Positions 1 through 8,742 of a stretch of DNA of 64,000 bases are shown here, one piece after another. The notes beneath the pieces are model-generated. The model was not told the DNA's origin. It did not search any database and saw only the letters and a list, made by a program, of their open reading frames with translations. Each line of letters opens with the position of its first letter. Position 1 is the stretch's first letter. The position numbers were made by a program, and so were the translations under genes. The stretch covers positions 35,885-99,884 of the forward strand of contig CAJMOH010000003.1 in NCBI GenBank assembly GCA_905215055.1. Reading direction: 5' to 3'. Source of the stretch: an uncultured bacterium (lineage in GTDB: Bacteria > Bacillota > Clostridia > Oscillospirales > Acutalibacteraceae).

Positions 1-45
1 CATCAGCACCACTGCCAGGAGTAGGGAGAGTATTCTCTTTTTCAT
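1..45 (-). CDS. Start of a secreted ICE protein (cut by window edge)
   Basis: Only the first 15 codons are in the window. They begin with ATG at 45 and read MKKRILSLLLAVVLM, a positively charged start followed by a hydrophobic stretch, as in a signal peptide. It lies 5 bases after the virB4 stop on the same strand, so it is very probably the next gene of the conjugation operon. In related Firmicute ICEs the gene after virB4 often codes for an exported protein of the CD1107 type or a cell-wall hydrolase; which one applies here cannot be seen. Confidence 0.55.
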   Translation of the reverse strand, partial: MKKRILSLLLAVVLM

Positions 46-50
46 AACAT

Positions 51-2600
51 TCAGGGTTCCTTTCTCCGTTTGGTTTTATAGTTTTCTGGTTGAGAGTGGG
101 AGCCGTTCACCTCCTTCCGGGCCCGCTGCCGCTCTTGCAAAATAGCCTCCAATTCCGCCCGGTCGGTGGTGATCATCTCCAGCTCTGTTTGAGAGGCCTT
201 GATGACCACCGGCACCTTATTGGAGTTGGAGCAGATCAGGGCCTCGCCCCGTTCAAACTGGGTGACGGCCCGCACCTCCGACCGGGTAAGCTTCAGTGTT
301 TCCTGGACCGTGCGGGCCTCGTCCGGCTCCAGGTTCAGGATGATTTTGTTTTTAGAGTTGTTGATGATGGCCCGGCCGTATTTGCCATCCTCCAGGCCGA
401 AAAAGTCAGACAGGTCCTGGGTAGCGGCGATTGCAGCCCCACCAAAGCCCCGGATGACCTTGAAGATTTCCAGGCAGAACTCCGCAGCTAGGCGGGTGGA
501 ACTGGCGCCGATGAGCTGCCAGATCTCATCGATGAAGATGGCCTTCCGCTGGGTGCGGTCGGCTTTGATCTGGTCCCACACATAGTCCAGGGCGATGAAC
601 ATTCCCACTGGCAGGAGTTTCCCTTTCAGCTCGCTCAGATCCAGCACAATGTACTTGTTGCTCAAATCCACGTTGGTCTGCCGGTTGAAGGACTGGGCCG
701 ACCCGGTGACAAACCGGCTGACGATAGCCGCCAGCCGGTGGGTCATGGGGTTTTCCAGCAGGTGCTGGTGCAAGTCCCCCAGGATAGGCATTTTCTTCAT
801 CCTGGGTGGGTCTGCGTGGGCGTCCTCGTACACAGAGTCGTTGTCGTGGGTGATGCCAAAGTCCTGGTAGGTCTTGATGAGGGCCTCATCCAGCATCTGC
901 TCCTCCTCGTTGGTCATGTCCGGGATGAGCAGGCCGAAGAAGGTCATGAGCTGTTGGATCTTCCGGGCCAGCAGGGAATCCATTTCCCCGTAGGCGATTT
1001 CGTCGATGAGCTCCATCTCCGGGGAGGTCACCTGCCGGATCTCCATGATATTGATGCAGTGAGGGGAACCGGGGGCGATCTTGATGAACTCCCCGCCTAT
1101 GTGGACGCAGGCCCGGCGGAACTCATGGCCCTTGATGGGCGCCACAATAAAGGACTGTATCCCCCGCATCCGCATCCGAAGTGCCAAAAGCTGCATGGTG
1201 AAGGTCTTCCCTGCCCCAGAGGTGCCCAGGAGCACCAGGTTGGCGTTCTTGTGCACCTTGGTGTTGAAGAAGTCCACAATGCACAGGGAATTGTTTCCCC
1301 GGTTCACCCCCAGCAGCACCCCGTTGTCGTCGGACATCTCGTAACTGCAAAAGGGATAGTCGGAGGCCGCCCCACTGGTGAGCACGTTCCGCCGGGACTT
1401 CTTCTCCAGGCCGGGGTCCATCTGCAACAGGGGCAGCACGGAGCGAAAGGCAGCCTCCTGCTGGAAGCTGCACTCGCTGACCTGCATATCCATGGATTTG
1501 AGCATATCCGTCATCTGCCGTTTCCGCCACAGCAATTCCTCATAGGTCTGTGCAGAGACGGTGACGAACACACTCAGAAAAAACAGGTCCTCGTTGTAGT
1601 TGGCAATGCCGTTCTTGATGAAGTACCCCGCCTGGATGGAATTGTGCAGTTCCTCGTAGTCGGTGCTGGTGTCCTGCATCCCCTTGAGCTTGGTACGGTT
1701 GAGGCGGATGCGCTGGGCCACCTTGTCGATGGCCTTGCTCCGGATCTCCCGGCGCAGGTGGATGTCAATGTCAATCCCCTCCCCGGCGTTGATCAGGGCG
1801 GACATCCACCCCGCCCGCACCCGGCTGGGATAGCCGTTGCCCCGGATGTAAAGCACCGTGTAATACCGGCCGTCCATGAGGATGTAGTTCCTGTGGGTCA
1901 GATCAATGCCCCTGGGCGCCAGGAATTCCGTGACAGGGATCTCCGGCACCGGGTCCAGGCCCACGGTCAGTCCCTGGGAGAGCATGGCGTCCAGCACCAC
2001 CCGGTCCACCCTGGTCTGGAAAGGCTCTGTCTGGCAGGAGCGCCGGTTGAAGATTTGGTATAGGATCTCCGCCGTGGCTTCATCGGAATTACTTGGCTGC
2101 ACAATACTGTTGCCGCACTGGGGGAAGTAGGCCCTGGCGGTCTGTTCCGCGGCCTGCAGGCTGCCCACAATCCGGGCGTAGTCCCCATCGTTCCGGCCAG
2201 CGGCTTCATATTGGAAAATGAGGAAGAACCGGCGGGTCAATGCCTCCCGGCTGCCCACCTGCTGGATGAGCCGCAGGTAGTCCTCCCCCATGGCCCGGCA
2301 CTGGGGGTTTTCCTCCTGGGAAAGCTCCTGCTTCACCAGGGCCACGTGCTTGTCCGAGTCCGCCCGGCGGGTGATGGCCTTACACTGTATGCGCATGGGG
2401 GAAATCTTCAGCCAGCTGGCAAAGCTGGAGATGATGTTGTACTGCTCCTCATCGGAGCGCAGGGCGAAGTTGATAGGCTCAATCTCCAGGATCTTCAGAT
2501 ACCGGCCATCCGTTGTCTCCACAATCCCATTGCGGATGTCCCGAATGGGCAGGTAGGACTGGGTTGTCTCCCCCTTACCCCTTTTTTGCTTTCTTGCCAT
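51..2600 (-). CDS. virB4: VirB4/TraE-type conjugation ATPase
   Basis: This is the cytoplasmic ATPase that powers the type IV secretion channel of the ICE. The 849-residue product has a Walker A motif (GTSGAGKT) near residue 460 and a Walker B-like segment (KAIFIDEIWQLIG) near residue 690. The N-terminal half resembles the VirB4 domain that docks on the inner-membrane complex. The open frame extends to a TTG at 2615, but the ATG at 2600 is preceded at seven bases by GGGAGG and is preferred. It overlaps the end of the PrgI gene by 26 bases, which suggests translational coupling. Length is normal for the family and no frameshift is visible. Confidence 0.93.
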   Translation of the reverse strand: MARKQKRGKGETTQSYLPIRDIRNGIVETTDGRYLKILEIEPINFALRSDEEQYNIISSFASWLKISPMRIQCKAITRRADSDKHVALVKQELSQEENPQCRAMGEDYLRLIQQVGSREALTRRFFLIFQYEAAGRNDGDYARIVGSLQAAEQTARAYFPQCGNSIVQPSNSDEATAEILYQIFNRRSCQTEPFQTRVDRVVLDAMLSQGLTVGLDPVPEIPVTEFLAPRGIDLTHRNYILMDGRYYTVLYIRGNGYPSRVRAGWMSALINAGEGIDIDIHLRREIRSKAIDKVAQRIRLNRTKLKGMQDTSTDYEELHNSIQAGYFIKNGIANYNEDLFFLSVFVTVSAQTYEELLWRKRQMTDMLKSMDMQVSECSFQQEAAFRSVLPLLQMDPGLEKKSRRNVLTSGAASDYPFCSYEMSDDNGVLLGVNRGNNSLCIVDFFNTKVHKNANLVLLGTSGAGKTFTMQLLALRMRMRGIQSFIVAPIKGHEFRRACVHIGGEFIKIAPGSPHCINIMEIRQVTSPEMELIDEIAYGEMDSLLARKIQQLMTFFGLLIPDMTNEEEQMLDEALIKTYQDFGITHDNDSVYEDAHADPPRMKKMPILGDLHQHLLENPMTHRLAAIVSRFVTGSAQSFNRQTNVDLSNKYIVLDLSELKGKLLPVGMFIALDYVWDQIKADRTQRKAIFIDEIWQLIGASSTRLAAEFCLEIFKVIRGFGGAAIAATQDLSDFFGLEDGKYGRAIINNSKNKIILNLEPDEARTVQETLKLTRSEVRAVTQFERGEALICSNSNKVPVVIKASQTELEMITTDRAELEAILQERQRARKEVNGSHSQPENYKTKRRKEP

Positions 2601-2913
2601 AGCCAGGCCTCCCAAAATGCAGTTTCCGCCGGTGGGTCCAGAACCCCAGGATATGCCCCAGGTACTGGAACAGGGAGCCGCCGTCCACCCCCATGGCGGA
2701 CACCACTCCCAAGGGCAGCAGGGTGACGGTCATCACCACCACCCGGACCATGCCGCCCATGGGAATCCACAGCAGCTCCGGCGCCCCCGCCAGCAGCAAA
2801 AGGAACACCGTTTCCACGGCGTTCCTGGTGTCGATCATCCCGCCCAGCAGCTTGCCGGAATCGGTGTAGTTTGCCGGGATGGCGTAGATGTTGCTGATTT
2901 CTTTTTCCTCCAA
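2575..2913 (-). CDS. PrgI-family (VirB3-like) conjugation membrane protein
   Basis: A 112-residue protein with two adjacent hydrophobic segments, then a basic tail ending in GKKAKKG. This layout and its place directly before virB4 match the PrgI family of Gram-positive conjugation systems, the likely counterpart of VirB3. The start is taken as the TTG at 2913 because AGGAGG lies seven bases upstream; the frame itself extends to 2946 without a better ribosome site. The last 26 bases overlap virB4. The terminator upstream (2944-2974) means it may depend on partial read-through or on its own promoter, which I could not identify. Confidence 0.75.
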   Translation of the reverse strand: MEEKEISNIYAIPANYTDSGKLLGGMIDTRNAVETVFLLLLAGAPELLWIPMGGMVRVVVMTVTLLPLGVVSAMGVDGGSLFQYLGHILGFWTHRRKLHFGRPGYGKKAKKG

Positions 2914-2943
2914 GGAAACACCTCCTCTCTCAGTTTTGCGCAA

Positions 2944-2974
2944 CAAAAAAGGACGCCCCGGATCATGACGTCCT
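2944..2974 (-). terminator. Rho-independent terminator after the Phd/RelE cassette
   Basis: On the minus strand the arms AGGACG and CGTCCT enclose a 13-base loop and are followed by six T. It lies between the toxin stop (2993) and the PrgI gene, so it ends the toxin-antitoxin transcript inside the conjugation operon. Confidence 0.7.
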
Positions 2975-2992
2975 CATTGACTATTTAGTTTT

Positions 2993-3307
2993 TTAGATAA
3001 GCCAGCTGTAATCCTGCCTACAATCTAAAACGTAATCCACATAGACAGAACCGTCAACGATTTGGAAGAGCAGCAGATAGCGTTTTTCAAACAGAATGCT
3101 CCGGTACACATTTTTGGGGATGTACTCTCCGGAAAACCATGGGCAACGCTGAGGCATTGTGTCCAAGGAACCAGCGGTTTTTTCAAAGGCGACTACTAGC
3201 CTTTCCGCCGCCTCAGGGCTGACCTGCGCCAAAAAGGCGGCATGGGAGACCAGCATATGCTTAGCCCGTTCCGATACAATAACACGGTAGTTATTCTGAG
3301 GTTCCAC
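2993..3307 (-). CDS. RelE/ParE-type toxin
   Basis: A 104-residue protein with the RelE/ParE layout: an early helix pair (SERAKHMLVSHAAFLAQ), a central segment with conserved aromatic and basic residues (PKNVYRSILFEKRYLLLFQI) and a C-terminal strand (VYVDYVLDCRQDY). Such toxins cleave mRNA on ribosomes or poison gyrase; which applies here is not shown. The start is taken as the GTG at 3307, nine bases after GAGGAGG; the frame runs up to 3331. It overlaps its antitoxin by 17 bases, the usual arrangement for coupled expression. The pair is embedded in the conjugation operon and probably stabilises the ICE. Confidence 0.82.
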   Translation of the reverse strand: MEPQNNYRVIVSERAKHMLVSHAAFLAQVSPEAAERLVVAFEKTAGSLDTMPQRCPWFSGEYIPKNVYRSILFEKRYLLLFQIVDGSVYVDYVLDCRQDYSWLI

Positions 3308-3578
3308 GGCCTGCCGCCTCCTCGATTGCATTTCGCATCATGGCTGCAACTTCGTCCACAGAATAGCCTTTGATTCCATGCAGCCTATCCTCCTCCACCG
3401 CCAGCAGCTCCTCCCGGAGCTTCAGCATTTTCTCCCGGCGGTTGTAGGTTTCCAGGTCCATCACCACAAGGTCTCCCTCGCCGTTTTTGGTGAGGAAAAC
3501 CGGCTCCCCGGTCTTTCTGCACTGCTCGGCGATCTCGTTGTAATTCTGTCGGATGGCCGCAGATGGACGGATGATCAT
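3291..3578 (-). CDS. Phd/YefM-type antitoxin
   Basis: A 95-residue protein whose N-terminal part (MIIRPSAAIRQNYNEIAEQ, then GEPVFLTKNGEGDLVVMDL) is the DNA-binding and dimerising fold of the Phd/YefM family. The C-terminal half is charged and probably binds the toxin encoded next to it. The start at 3578 is supported by GGGGAGG seven bases upstream; the longer frame to 3644 lacks this. It has its own strong promoter at 3621-3649, which this protein is expected to repress together with the toxin. Confidence 0.83.
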   Translation of the reverse strand: MIIRPSAAIRQNYNEIAEQCRKTGEPVFLTKNGEGDLVVMDLETYNRREKMLKLREELLAVEEDRLHGIKGYSVDEVAAMMRNAIEEAAGRGTSE

Positions 3579-3620
3579 AGCCATGCCTCCCCTTTCCGTT
3601 GATAGCAATATTCTGACTAT

Positions 3621-3649
3621 ATTATAACTATTCTGTGCCATCAAGTCAA
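3621..3649 (-). promoter_or_regulatory. Promoter of the Phd/RelE cassette
   Basis: On the minus strand TTGACT and TATAAT are separated by 17 bases, close to the sigma-A consensus. It lies 43 bases before the antitoxin start. Confidence 0.8.
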
Positions 3650-3675
3650 CGACTGCAAGGGAATTCCCTGAAAAA

Positions 3676-5052
3676 CTACGGCCACAGCATCAGCCCGTAC
3701 CCCCGGATAACAGAACTTCCCAGGGGATAACTTTTATAATTGCAGGCGTCGTTGCCTGAGTTGCCCTCCACGGTGTAGACCCGGCTCTCGTCCACGCCCA
3801 CCACAATGCCTACGTGGTCGGCGTCGCCGGTCCCGTCCCAGTCAAAGAAGATGGCGTCTCCTGGGGCGATGTCCGGGTAATTCCGGTCCCCCCATTGGCC
3901 ATGTGACTGGAACCAGGCCATGCCGCCGGAGGTGCAGCCGGAAAACCGGGGCTCGGAAAGCCCCACCTGGGCGTAGCACCAGGAGACAAAGCAGGCGCAC
4001 CACTCCACCCGGCTGGAAAAGCCGTACCAGCTCCAGTAGGGATAACCACCTACCTGCCCCACCTGGGACAGGGCGACGGCGGCCACCTCTTCATTGCCCC
4101 TGCGGGTGCCGGTACTGCCGCCCACCACCCACCCGTACAAAGTCAGCTTGAGGGCTGTGGCCATGTTGGTAATGGCCTCCCCACAGGTGATGGAGAAGTC
4201 TCCATAGGCAGTTTGCGGATCCAACTGGAAGGCTTCCAGGATGGCGTCCTGGTCCAAGGGATGGATGGTGCAGGCCGCATAGGAGACCGTCTGGGTCTGA
4301 GGAGGTTGGGAGCTTTCTCTTTCCCCCTCTTCTTCCGGTTCCTCTGTTACCGCCACCTCCACGGTCTTTTCCTCATAGGTGACCTTGTAAATGTCCTCAG
4401 CGGCAGCAGCCAGCTTCCGTTTCAGATCCTCCTCGCTGGTGCCAATCTGTTCCATGGACACAGAATAGGCGGACAGGATATACGCTACATCGTAGGTGGA
4501 ATCCTCTCCCTGGTCGTCCAGGGCTTCCAGGGAGAGTTCCCGGTCATAGCCGCCCTGGGCGATGATGGCTTCCACCTGGGCCAGGGCTTGCTCATGGGCT
4601 TGGGACAGGGCCTCCTGCACTACTCCCGTCATCTCCGTCATGGATTGGGAAAGGGTGAGGGGAGTGGTCATGTCCGCACCATTGAGGCCGAACACCTGAT
4701 TGGTCACAATGGTAGGCAGGGACGTGAGCAGGACGATCAAGATGAGAAAAAACAGGCAGATGCACACCAAAATCTTATACAGCGTGTGCCGCAGTGACCA
4801 GGCGGCGGAGAGCACGGCTCCCCAAGGGCCGCCTGCCGCCGTGCCAGCCGCGATTTGGGAGAGGGCTTTGCCGCCCTCCACTCCGGCCTGCACCGCCGCT
4901 GCGGAGGCGTTGGCCACGCCGGCAGCGCCCGCTGCCCCCGCCTGACGGGCACTCTCCTGCCCCAAGGATTTAGCGGCGCTTGCGAAGTTCCGCGCCGCCT
5001 CACCGAACTGGTCCTGACCGTCGCCAAACTGTTGCTTGTCGGGCTCCGCCAC
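3676..5052 (-). CDS. Conjugation-associated membrane protein with C-terminal CHAP hydrolase domain
   Basis: The 458-residue product likely opens the peptidoglycan locally so that the conjugation channel can cross the wall. It has an Ala/Gly-rich N-terminus, one membrane segment near residues 88-112 (ILVCICLFFLILIVLL), a middle region with acidic low complexity, and a C-terminal CHAP domain: the nucleophile region WCACFVSWCYAQ near residue 350, the histidine in DHVGIVVGV near 413, and VEGNSG after it. CHAP enzymes are cysteine amidases or endopeptidases. The start is the GTG at 5052 with AGGAGG nine bases upstream; an upstream in-frame start at 5073 lacks a ribosome site. Directly upstream lies foreign debris (5135-6513), so its original promoter may be lost. 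Confidence 0.85.
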   Translation of the reverse strand: MAEPDKQQFGDGQDQFGEAARNFASAAKSLGQESARQAGAAGAAGVANASAAAVQAGVEGGKALSQIAAGTAAGGPWGAVLSAAWSLRHTLYKILVCICLFFLILIVLLTSLPTIVTNQVFGLNGADMTTPLTLSQSMTEMTGVVQEALSQAHEQALAQVEAIIAQGGYDRELSLEALDDQGEDSTYDVAYILSAYSVSMEQIGTSEEDLKRKLAAAAEDIYKVTYEEKTVEVAVTEEPEEEGERESSQPPQTQTVSYAACTIHPLDQDAILEAFQLDPQTAYGDFSITCGEAITNMATALKLTLYGWVVGGSTGTRRGNEEVAAVALSQVGQVGGYPYWSWYGFSSRVEWCACFVSWCYAQVGLSEPRFSGCTSGGMAWFQSHGQWGDRNYPDIAPGDAIFFDWDGTGDADHVGIVVGVDESRVYTVEGNSGNDACNYKSYPLGSSVIRGYGLMLWP

Positions 5053-5134
5053 GGTTTCTCGCCTCCTGTTCACAGTTTATCGCATTTTTTGTGTTACATT
5101 TTGTATTAGGTTTCTTTACAAAGGCATAATCATA

Positions 5135-5830
5135 AATCACAACAAAAGACCGAGCCAACCTATCCTCGTGATTGCCCCCCACCAGGGGCGCATCCCCTCC
5201 CAGCTCTGGCTGACCGTTCAGCGCAAGCTCTCACAAAACACCACATTCCAGAATGGCCGGAAATGTCATAACACATGGCTGGCCGGGAAAATCAAGTGTG
5301 GACGTTGCGGCTATGCCCTGGCAAGTCTGAACGCCAGAAATGGTGTCACCTACCTGCGGTGCAAACAACGGGCAGACAATAAGAGCTGCGAGGGAGCCGG
5401 TACGTTGACCGCGCAAAGCATGGAGACGTTTGTTTACGGCGAGATGGTTAAGAAGATGCGAAAATTCCACACGCTGAAAGGCGGAAAGGAACAAAGCTAC
5501 AATCCGAAGTTGACCGCCGCCCGTGTCGCCCTTGCAAAGACGGAAAGCGAGATCGAGAAACTTCTGGACACTTTGTCCGGCGCTAATCCGCTTCTCCTGC
5601 AATACGCAAACACCCGCATTGAGGAACTGGATGCGGAACGGCAGAAACAGCTCCGGCTGGTCGCAGACCTCACCGCTAATTCTGTTTCCGCTTCACAGAT
5701 TGATAGCATTACGGGCTATCTTGATGATTGGGAGTCCGTGAGCTTTGACGATAAGCGCAAGGTGGTTGATATACTCATATCACAGATTGACGCTACCAGC
5801 GAGAGTGTTACAATCCACTGGAAAATCTAA
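5135..5830 (+). pseudogene. C-terminal remnant of a large serine recombinase
   Basis: The reading frame contains the C-terminal part of a TnpX/TndX-like large serine recombinase: a segment like the end of the recombinase domain (HQGRIPSQLWLTVQRKL), a zinc ribbon (CGRCGYAL, then RCKQRADNKSCEG) and a long coiled coil, with a normal C-terminal end. The whole catalytic domain with the nucleophilic serine, about 300 residues, is absent; the frame runs back into DNA next to the CHAP gene. It lies opposite to the conjugation operon. It is therefore the dead end of an inserted mobile element, truncated on its left side, and cannot recombine DNA by itself. Confidence 0.85.
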
Positions 5831-5909
5831 AACCTTTTCACTTGGCATTATGCCCTTGTCAAGAATAGTTTTCGATTTGGTATACTAATGGCAAGGGGGA
5901 GGGAAGTGT

Positions 5910-6194
5910 AGTGCTTTTGAATGGGATGACAAAAAAGAGCAAATCAATATAGCAAAACATGGGATTGATTTTAGCACAGCTGCTTTAGTATTTGATGATC
6001 CAAATCGGATTGAATAATATGACAACCTACATTCTGATTGGGAAGATAGATACATTACAATTGGCCTAGTTAATGGAACCGCTGTTCTTGTCATGGTTGT
6101 TTACACAGAACGACATCCATCTATCCGCATCATCTCAGCAAGACTTGCTACAAAACGAGAAAAGGAGGCCTATTATCGTGCGCAAGGAAATTGA
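5910..6194 (+). pseudogene. brnT: Broken BrnT-type toxin gene
   Basis: Conceptual translation gives FEWDDKKEQINIAKHGIDF, later SDWEDRYITIGLVNG and a C-terminal part with ISARLATKREKEAYY, the typical layout of the BrnT ribonuclease toxin. The frame is interrupted by a TAA at 6015-6017 and has no start codon upstream before another stop, so no toxin can be made. It lies next to the recombinase remnant, and probably came with it. Confidence 0.8.
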
Positions 6195-6482
6195 CATTTC
6201 AAAAAAGGCTACACCGGAACAATTAAAAATGCTCGCGGATGCAGCCGGGTTACCATTTCCCAAAGATGCTGAATACCCAGAGTTTTCTGAAGAAGATTTA
6301 AAGCAATTTAAAAAGATCTCAGAAGTCCGCAGAACAGAGAGGCAAAACAAACGGTGACGTTACGTCTCTCGCCGCAAGCATTGAAAAAGGCCAGATCCCT
6401 GGGAAAAGGTTACACCTCCATTTTAAGCCGCATTCTTGAAAGTGCCCTAGACAACCCTGATACGATTCGCCGATACTTGTAA
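6178..6482 (+). pseudogene. brnA: Frameshifted BrnA-type antitoxin gene
   Basis: The first part (GTG at 6178, AAGGAGG nine bases upstream, stop at 6355-6357) encodes 59 residues starting RKEIDISKKATPEQLKML. The second part, in the -1 frame from 6354 to 6482, encodes LRLSPQALKKARSLGKGYTS and LSRILESALDN, the ribbon-helix-helix end expected on the same protein. The parts overlap as GTGA, so either a one-base indel split one gene of about 100 residues or two coupled peptides are made. With the toxin broken, a decayed cassette is the simplest reading. Confidence 0.7.
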
Positions 6483-6513
6483 AAACTGGCTCCCTCTTGC
6501 GGGAGCCAGTTTT
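6482..6513 (+). terminator. Strong bidirectional terminator
   Basis: Thirteen-base perfect arms (AAAACTGGCTCCC / GGGAGCCAGTTTT) around a 6-base loop, with T runs on both strands. It serves the Brn remnant on the plus strand and the VirB6-like gene, which ends seven bases away, on the minus strand. It therefore also separates the first conjugation genes from those downstream of the insertion. Confidence 0.85.
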
Positions 6514-6519
6514 CTTCTA

Positions 6520-8730
6520 TTACTTTCCTTTCTTCCGCGGCGGCTTGGGCGATTTCTCCGGCCGCCGCTGGGGTTTCTGGTAAGGCGTGGGTGTGGTCTT
6601 ATACCGCACGGTCTCCACATTGGTGGTGCGCAGCTTGCCCCCATCGTACACAGGCTTGCCCTTTTCATAGACAGGCTGGCGCTCCACGGAAGGTGCGCCA
6701 TGGATGGCGTACCACTGTTTTCCATTGGCGTCCTCGTAGACCTTGTAGTCCCCTCTGGGGGCGGCGTACCGGGTGGTGTCGAAGAATCGGGTGCCGGAGC
6801 CATCCAAGTGGCGGACCTCGAAGTGACCCTCCTCCCGCTGGTTGCCGTCCACTGTGGTGACCTGCTGCTCAAAGCCGGGCATGAAGTTCTGGAACGCGGC
6901 CCGGTTATAGGCCTGGGCCTGCTCCCCTGTCTCAAACTCCGGGGCGGCGGCAGGAGTCTCCATCTGGTACCAATCCACCCCGTTGGCGGCTTGCACCACA
7001 CTGTGCGGCGCGTCCGGCTCCTCATAGAAGGCGCTGTTATACCAGAGGGCACTGCCATTTTCGCCGGTAGCCTCCAAGACGCCCTGCTCCACGGTGCGGA
7101 GGGTAGTGCCATCTTCCGCGGTGGGGAAGGTCTCCAAAACCTGGCTCTCCTCCAGGGCGCTGCCGGAGAACTCCGGCACGTCGTAGAAGGCGGCTGCCCC
7201 CTCACCAGCGGCCACCTGATACCAGGTGCTGCCATCCGCAGCAGTGACCACAGCGTGGGGGCCCTCCGGGGCCTCATACTGGTCGGCGCTGTAATAGTCC
7301 AGCTGGCTGGGGCCCATGGGCTGAGATGTCTGATACCAGGCCCCGCCTTCCCCTTGAGGCGCAGCGCCTGCCGAAACGGTCCCGACTTCTTGTGTGGACT
7401 CTCTGGCTTCCTCTTGCAGCTTCACCCCCGCAGCGGTGGTGTGGATGTGGCCGCCGGTGATCTGCGTCCCTTCCAAGGAGTAATTCGTCAGCTGGGGCAT
7501 AAAGTTTTGCAGGCTCCGGTCCGCGATATCCCCGGCAATGGCGCCGGAGACAGCCTCAGGCCGGCTGGCCACCGAGGCGATGGACTCCCCAGTGAGCACC
7601 GCCCCATTTCGGGCGGCGATCCCCCCAAAGGCCCGGCCCACAAAGCCCACGCTGCCGCCCAGGCCCATACGGGAGCCGCCCTCCACCACCGCGTCCCGGA
7701 CGTAGGAGTTGCCCTTAAACTTGCTGGCAAACCCCGCCGAGAAGGTGCTGGCGGCCGCCCCTGCACCGGTGGCTGCAGAACTGGCTGCCGAGCCTGAAGT
7801 ACGGAACACCGTGCCGGCGCTTTTGCTTCCCCCGCCCAGGCCGCTGAGAACACGTGCCGCCATGACCATTTCCATGGCCATGCTGGAGCCGGTCTGGGCC
7901 ACGTTCAGCCCCAGGGAAGCCAAATAGCTGTCGAACTTCTGGGCGGTCTTGAGAAACGCCAACGCACAGAACAGCCAGAGGAATACCGAGCCGTTGCCGC
8001 TGGCCAAGGCCCCGCCGTTTCCGATGAACTGCCCAACTGAGCTATCAAAAGCCCGGAGGAACCAGACGTTCATCACCAAAAGCAGCAGCTGGGAGCCCAC
8101 CATCCTGCACCAGGACTTGAACACCTGGTTGGTGGCTTTGGAACCTCCCAGGGCGTAGGCCAGGGGGCTGGTATAGCACAGCACGCCCACCACGATGTAC
8201 CGCTCCACGGTCTCCAGCAGGAGCTTGAAGTAATTCCACCCCAGGGCGATGAGCAGGATGAGGATCAGGATGGGCCCCACAATGGTCACCGTGGACACCG
8301 CGGTGGTGACGCCGTTCTTCAGGGCCTCCTCCACCCCGGCAAAGGTGAAGTCCTCCGCCTCCATGGACACGTCCAGCAGGGCGGTGTAAGGGGCCCTGGC
8401 GATGTCCAAGGCGATGGTGAAGATGGGCCGGGCAGCTCCCACCAGCAGGGCGAACAGGGCGCTGCGCAGCAGGAGCTGCCAGGGGTTTTCCGCCTCGGTG
8501 ATGGGCCCGCCGAACACCCGGAACAGCTGCCACACGGTGATGAGGAACAGGACTGCCCAGGCCATGTACTGCATCACGTCGAAGGCCTTGGTCACAAAGG
8601 GGAAATACCCCTCCATGGCGGACATATCCGTCCCCAGGGCGTAAAGGAAGATGCCGGACACGGCGTCCATCAGGTCCGCCGCGATGCTGGACACCCAGGT
8701 GACAATGCCCTCAAAAATCCAATCGAGCAT
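6520..8730 (-). CDS. VirB6/TrbL-like conjugation membrane protein
   Basis: A 736-residue protein with an N-terminal half of about six to eight hydrophobic segments (for example MAWAVLFLITVWQLF and PILILILLIALGWNYF), followed by a Gly/Ala/Ser-rich linker and a long soluble tail. This is the layout of VirB6/TrbL, which forms the inner part of the conjugation channel. The tail carries three copies of a repeat of about 20 residues ending in the pattern DG/NG-x-x-WYQ or WYA (near residues 480-500, 575-595 and 685-705), then a Pro/Lys-rich end (RPEKSPKPPRKKGK). It starts 12 bases after the VirB2-like gene and is cotranscribed with it. Confidence 0.8.
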   Translation of the reverse strand: MLDWIFEGIVTWVSSIAADLMDAVSGIFLYALGTDMSAMEGYFPFVTKAFDVMQYMAWAVLFLITVWQLFRVFGGPITEAENPWQLLLRSALFALLVGAARPIFTIALDIARAPYTALLDVSMEAEDFTFAGVEEALKNGVTTAVSTVTIVGPILILILLIALGWNYFKLLLETVERYIVVGVLCYTSPLAYALGGSKATNQVFKSWCRMVGSQLLLLVMNVWFLRAFDSSVGQFIGNGGALASGNGSVFLWLFCALAFLKTAQKFDSYLASLGLNVAQTGSSMAMEMVMAARVLSGLGGGSKSAGTVFRTSGSAASSAATGAGAAASTFSAGFASKFKGNSYVRDAVVEGGSRMGLGGSVGFVGRAFGGIAARNGAVLTGESIASVASRPEAVSGAIAGDIADRSLQNFMPQLTNYSLEGTQITGGHIHTTAAGVKLQEEARESTQEVGTVSAGAAPQGEGGAWYQTSQPMGPSQLDYYSADQYEAPEGPHAVVTAADGSTWYQVAAGEGAAAFYDVPEFSGSALEESQVLETFPTAEDGTTLRTVEQGVLEATGENGSALWYNSAFYEEPDAPHSVVQAANGVDWYQMETPAAAPEFETGEQAQAYNRAAFQNFMPGFEQQVTTVDGNQREEGHFEVRHLDGSGTRFFDTTRYAAPRGDYKVYEDANGKQWYAIHGAPSVERQPVYEKGKPVYDGGKLRTTNVETVRYKTTPTPYQKPQRRPEKSPKPPRKKGK

Positions 8731-8742
8731 CCCTCACCTCCC

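Noticed and set aside
6178..6482. Programmed ribosomal frameshift in brnA
   Set aside because: No slippery heptamer with a following structure is visible, and the partner toxin gene is already broken, so a random indel is simpler.
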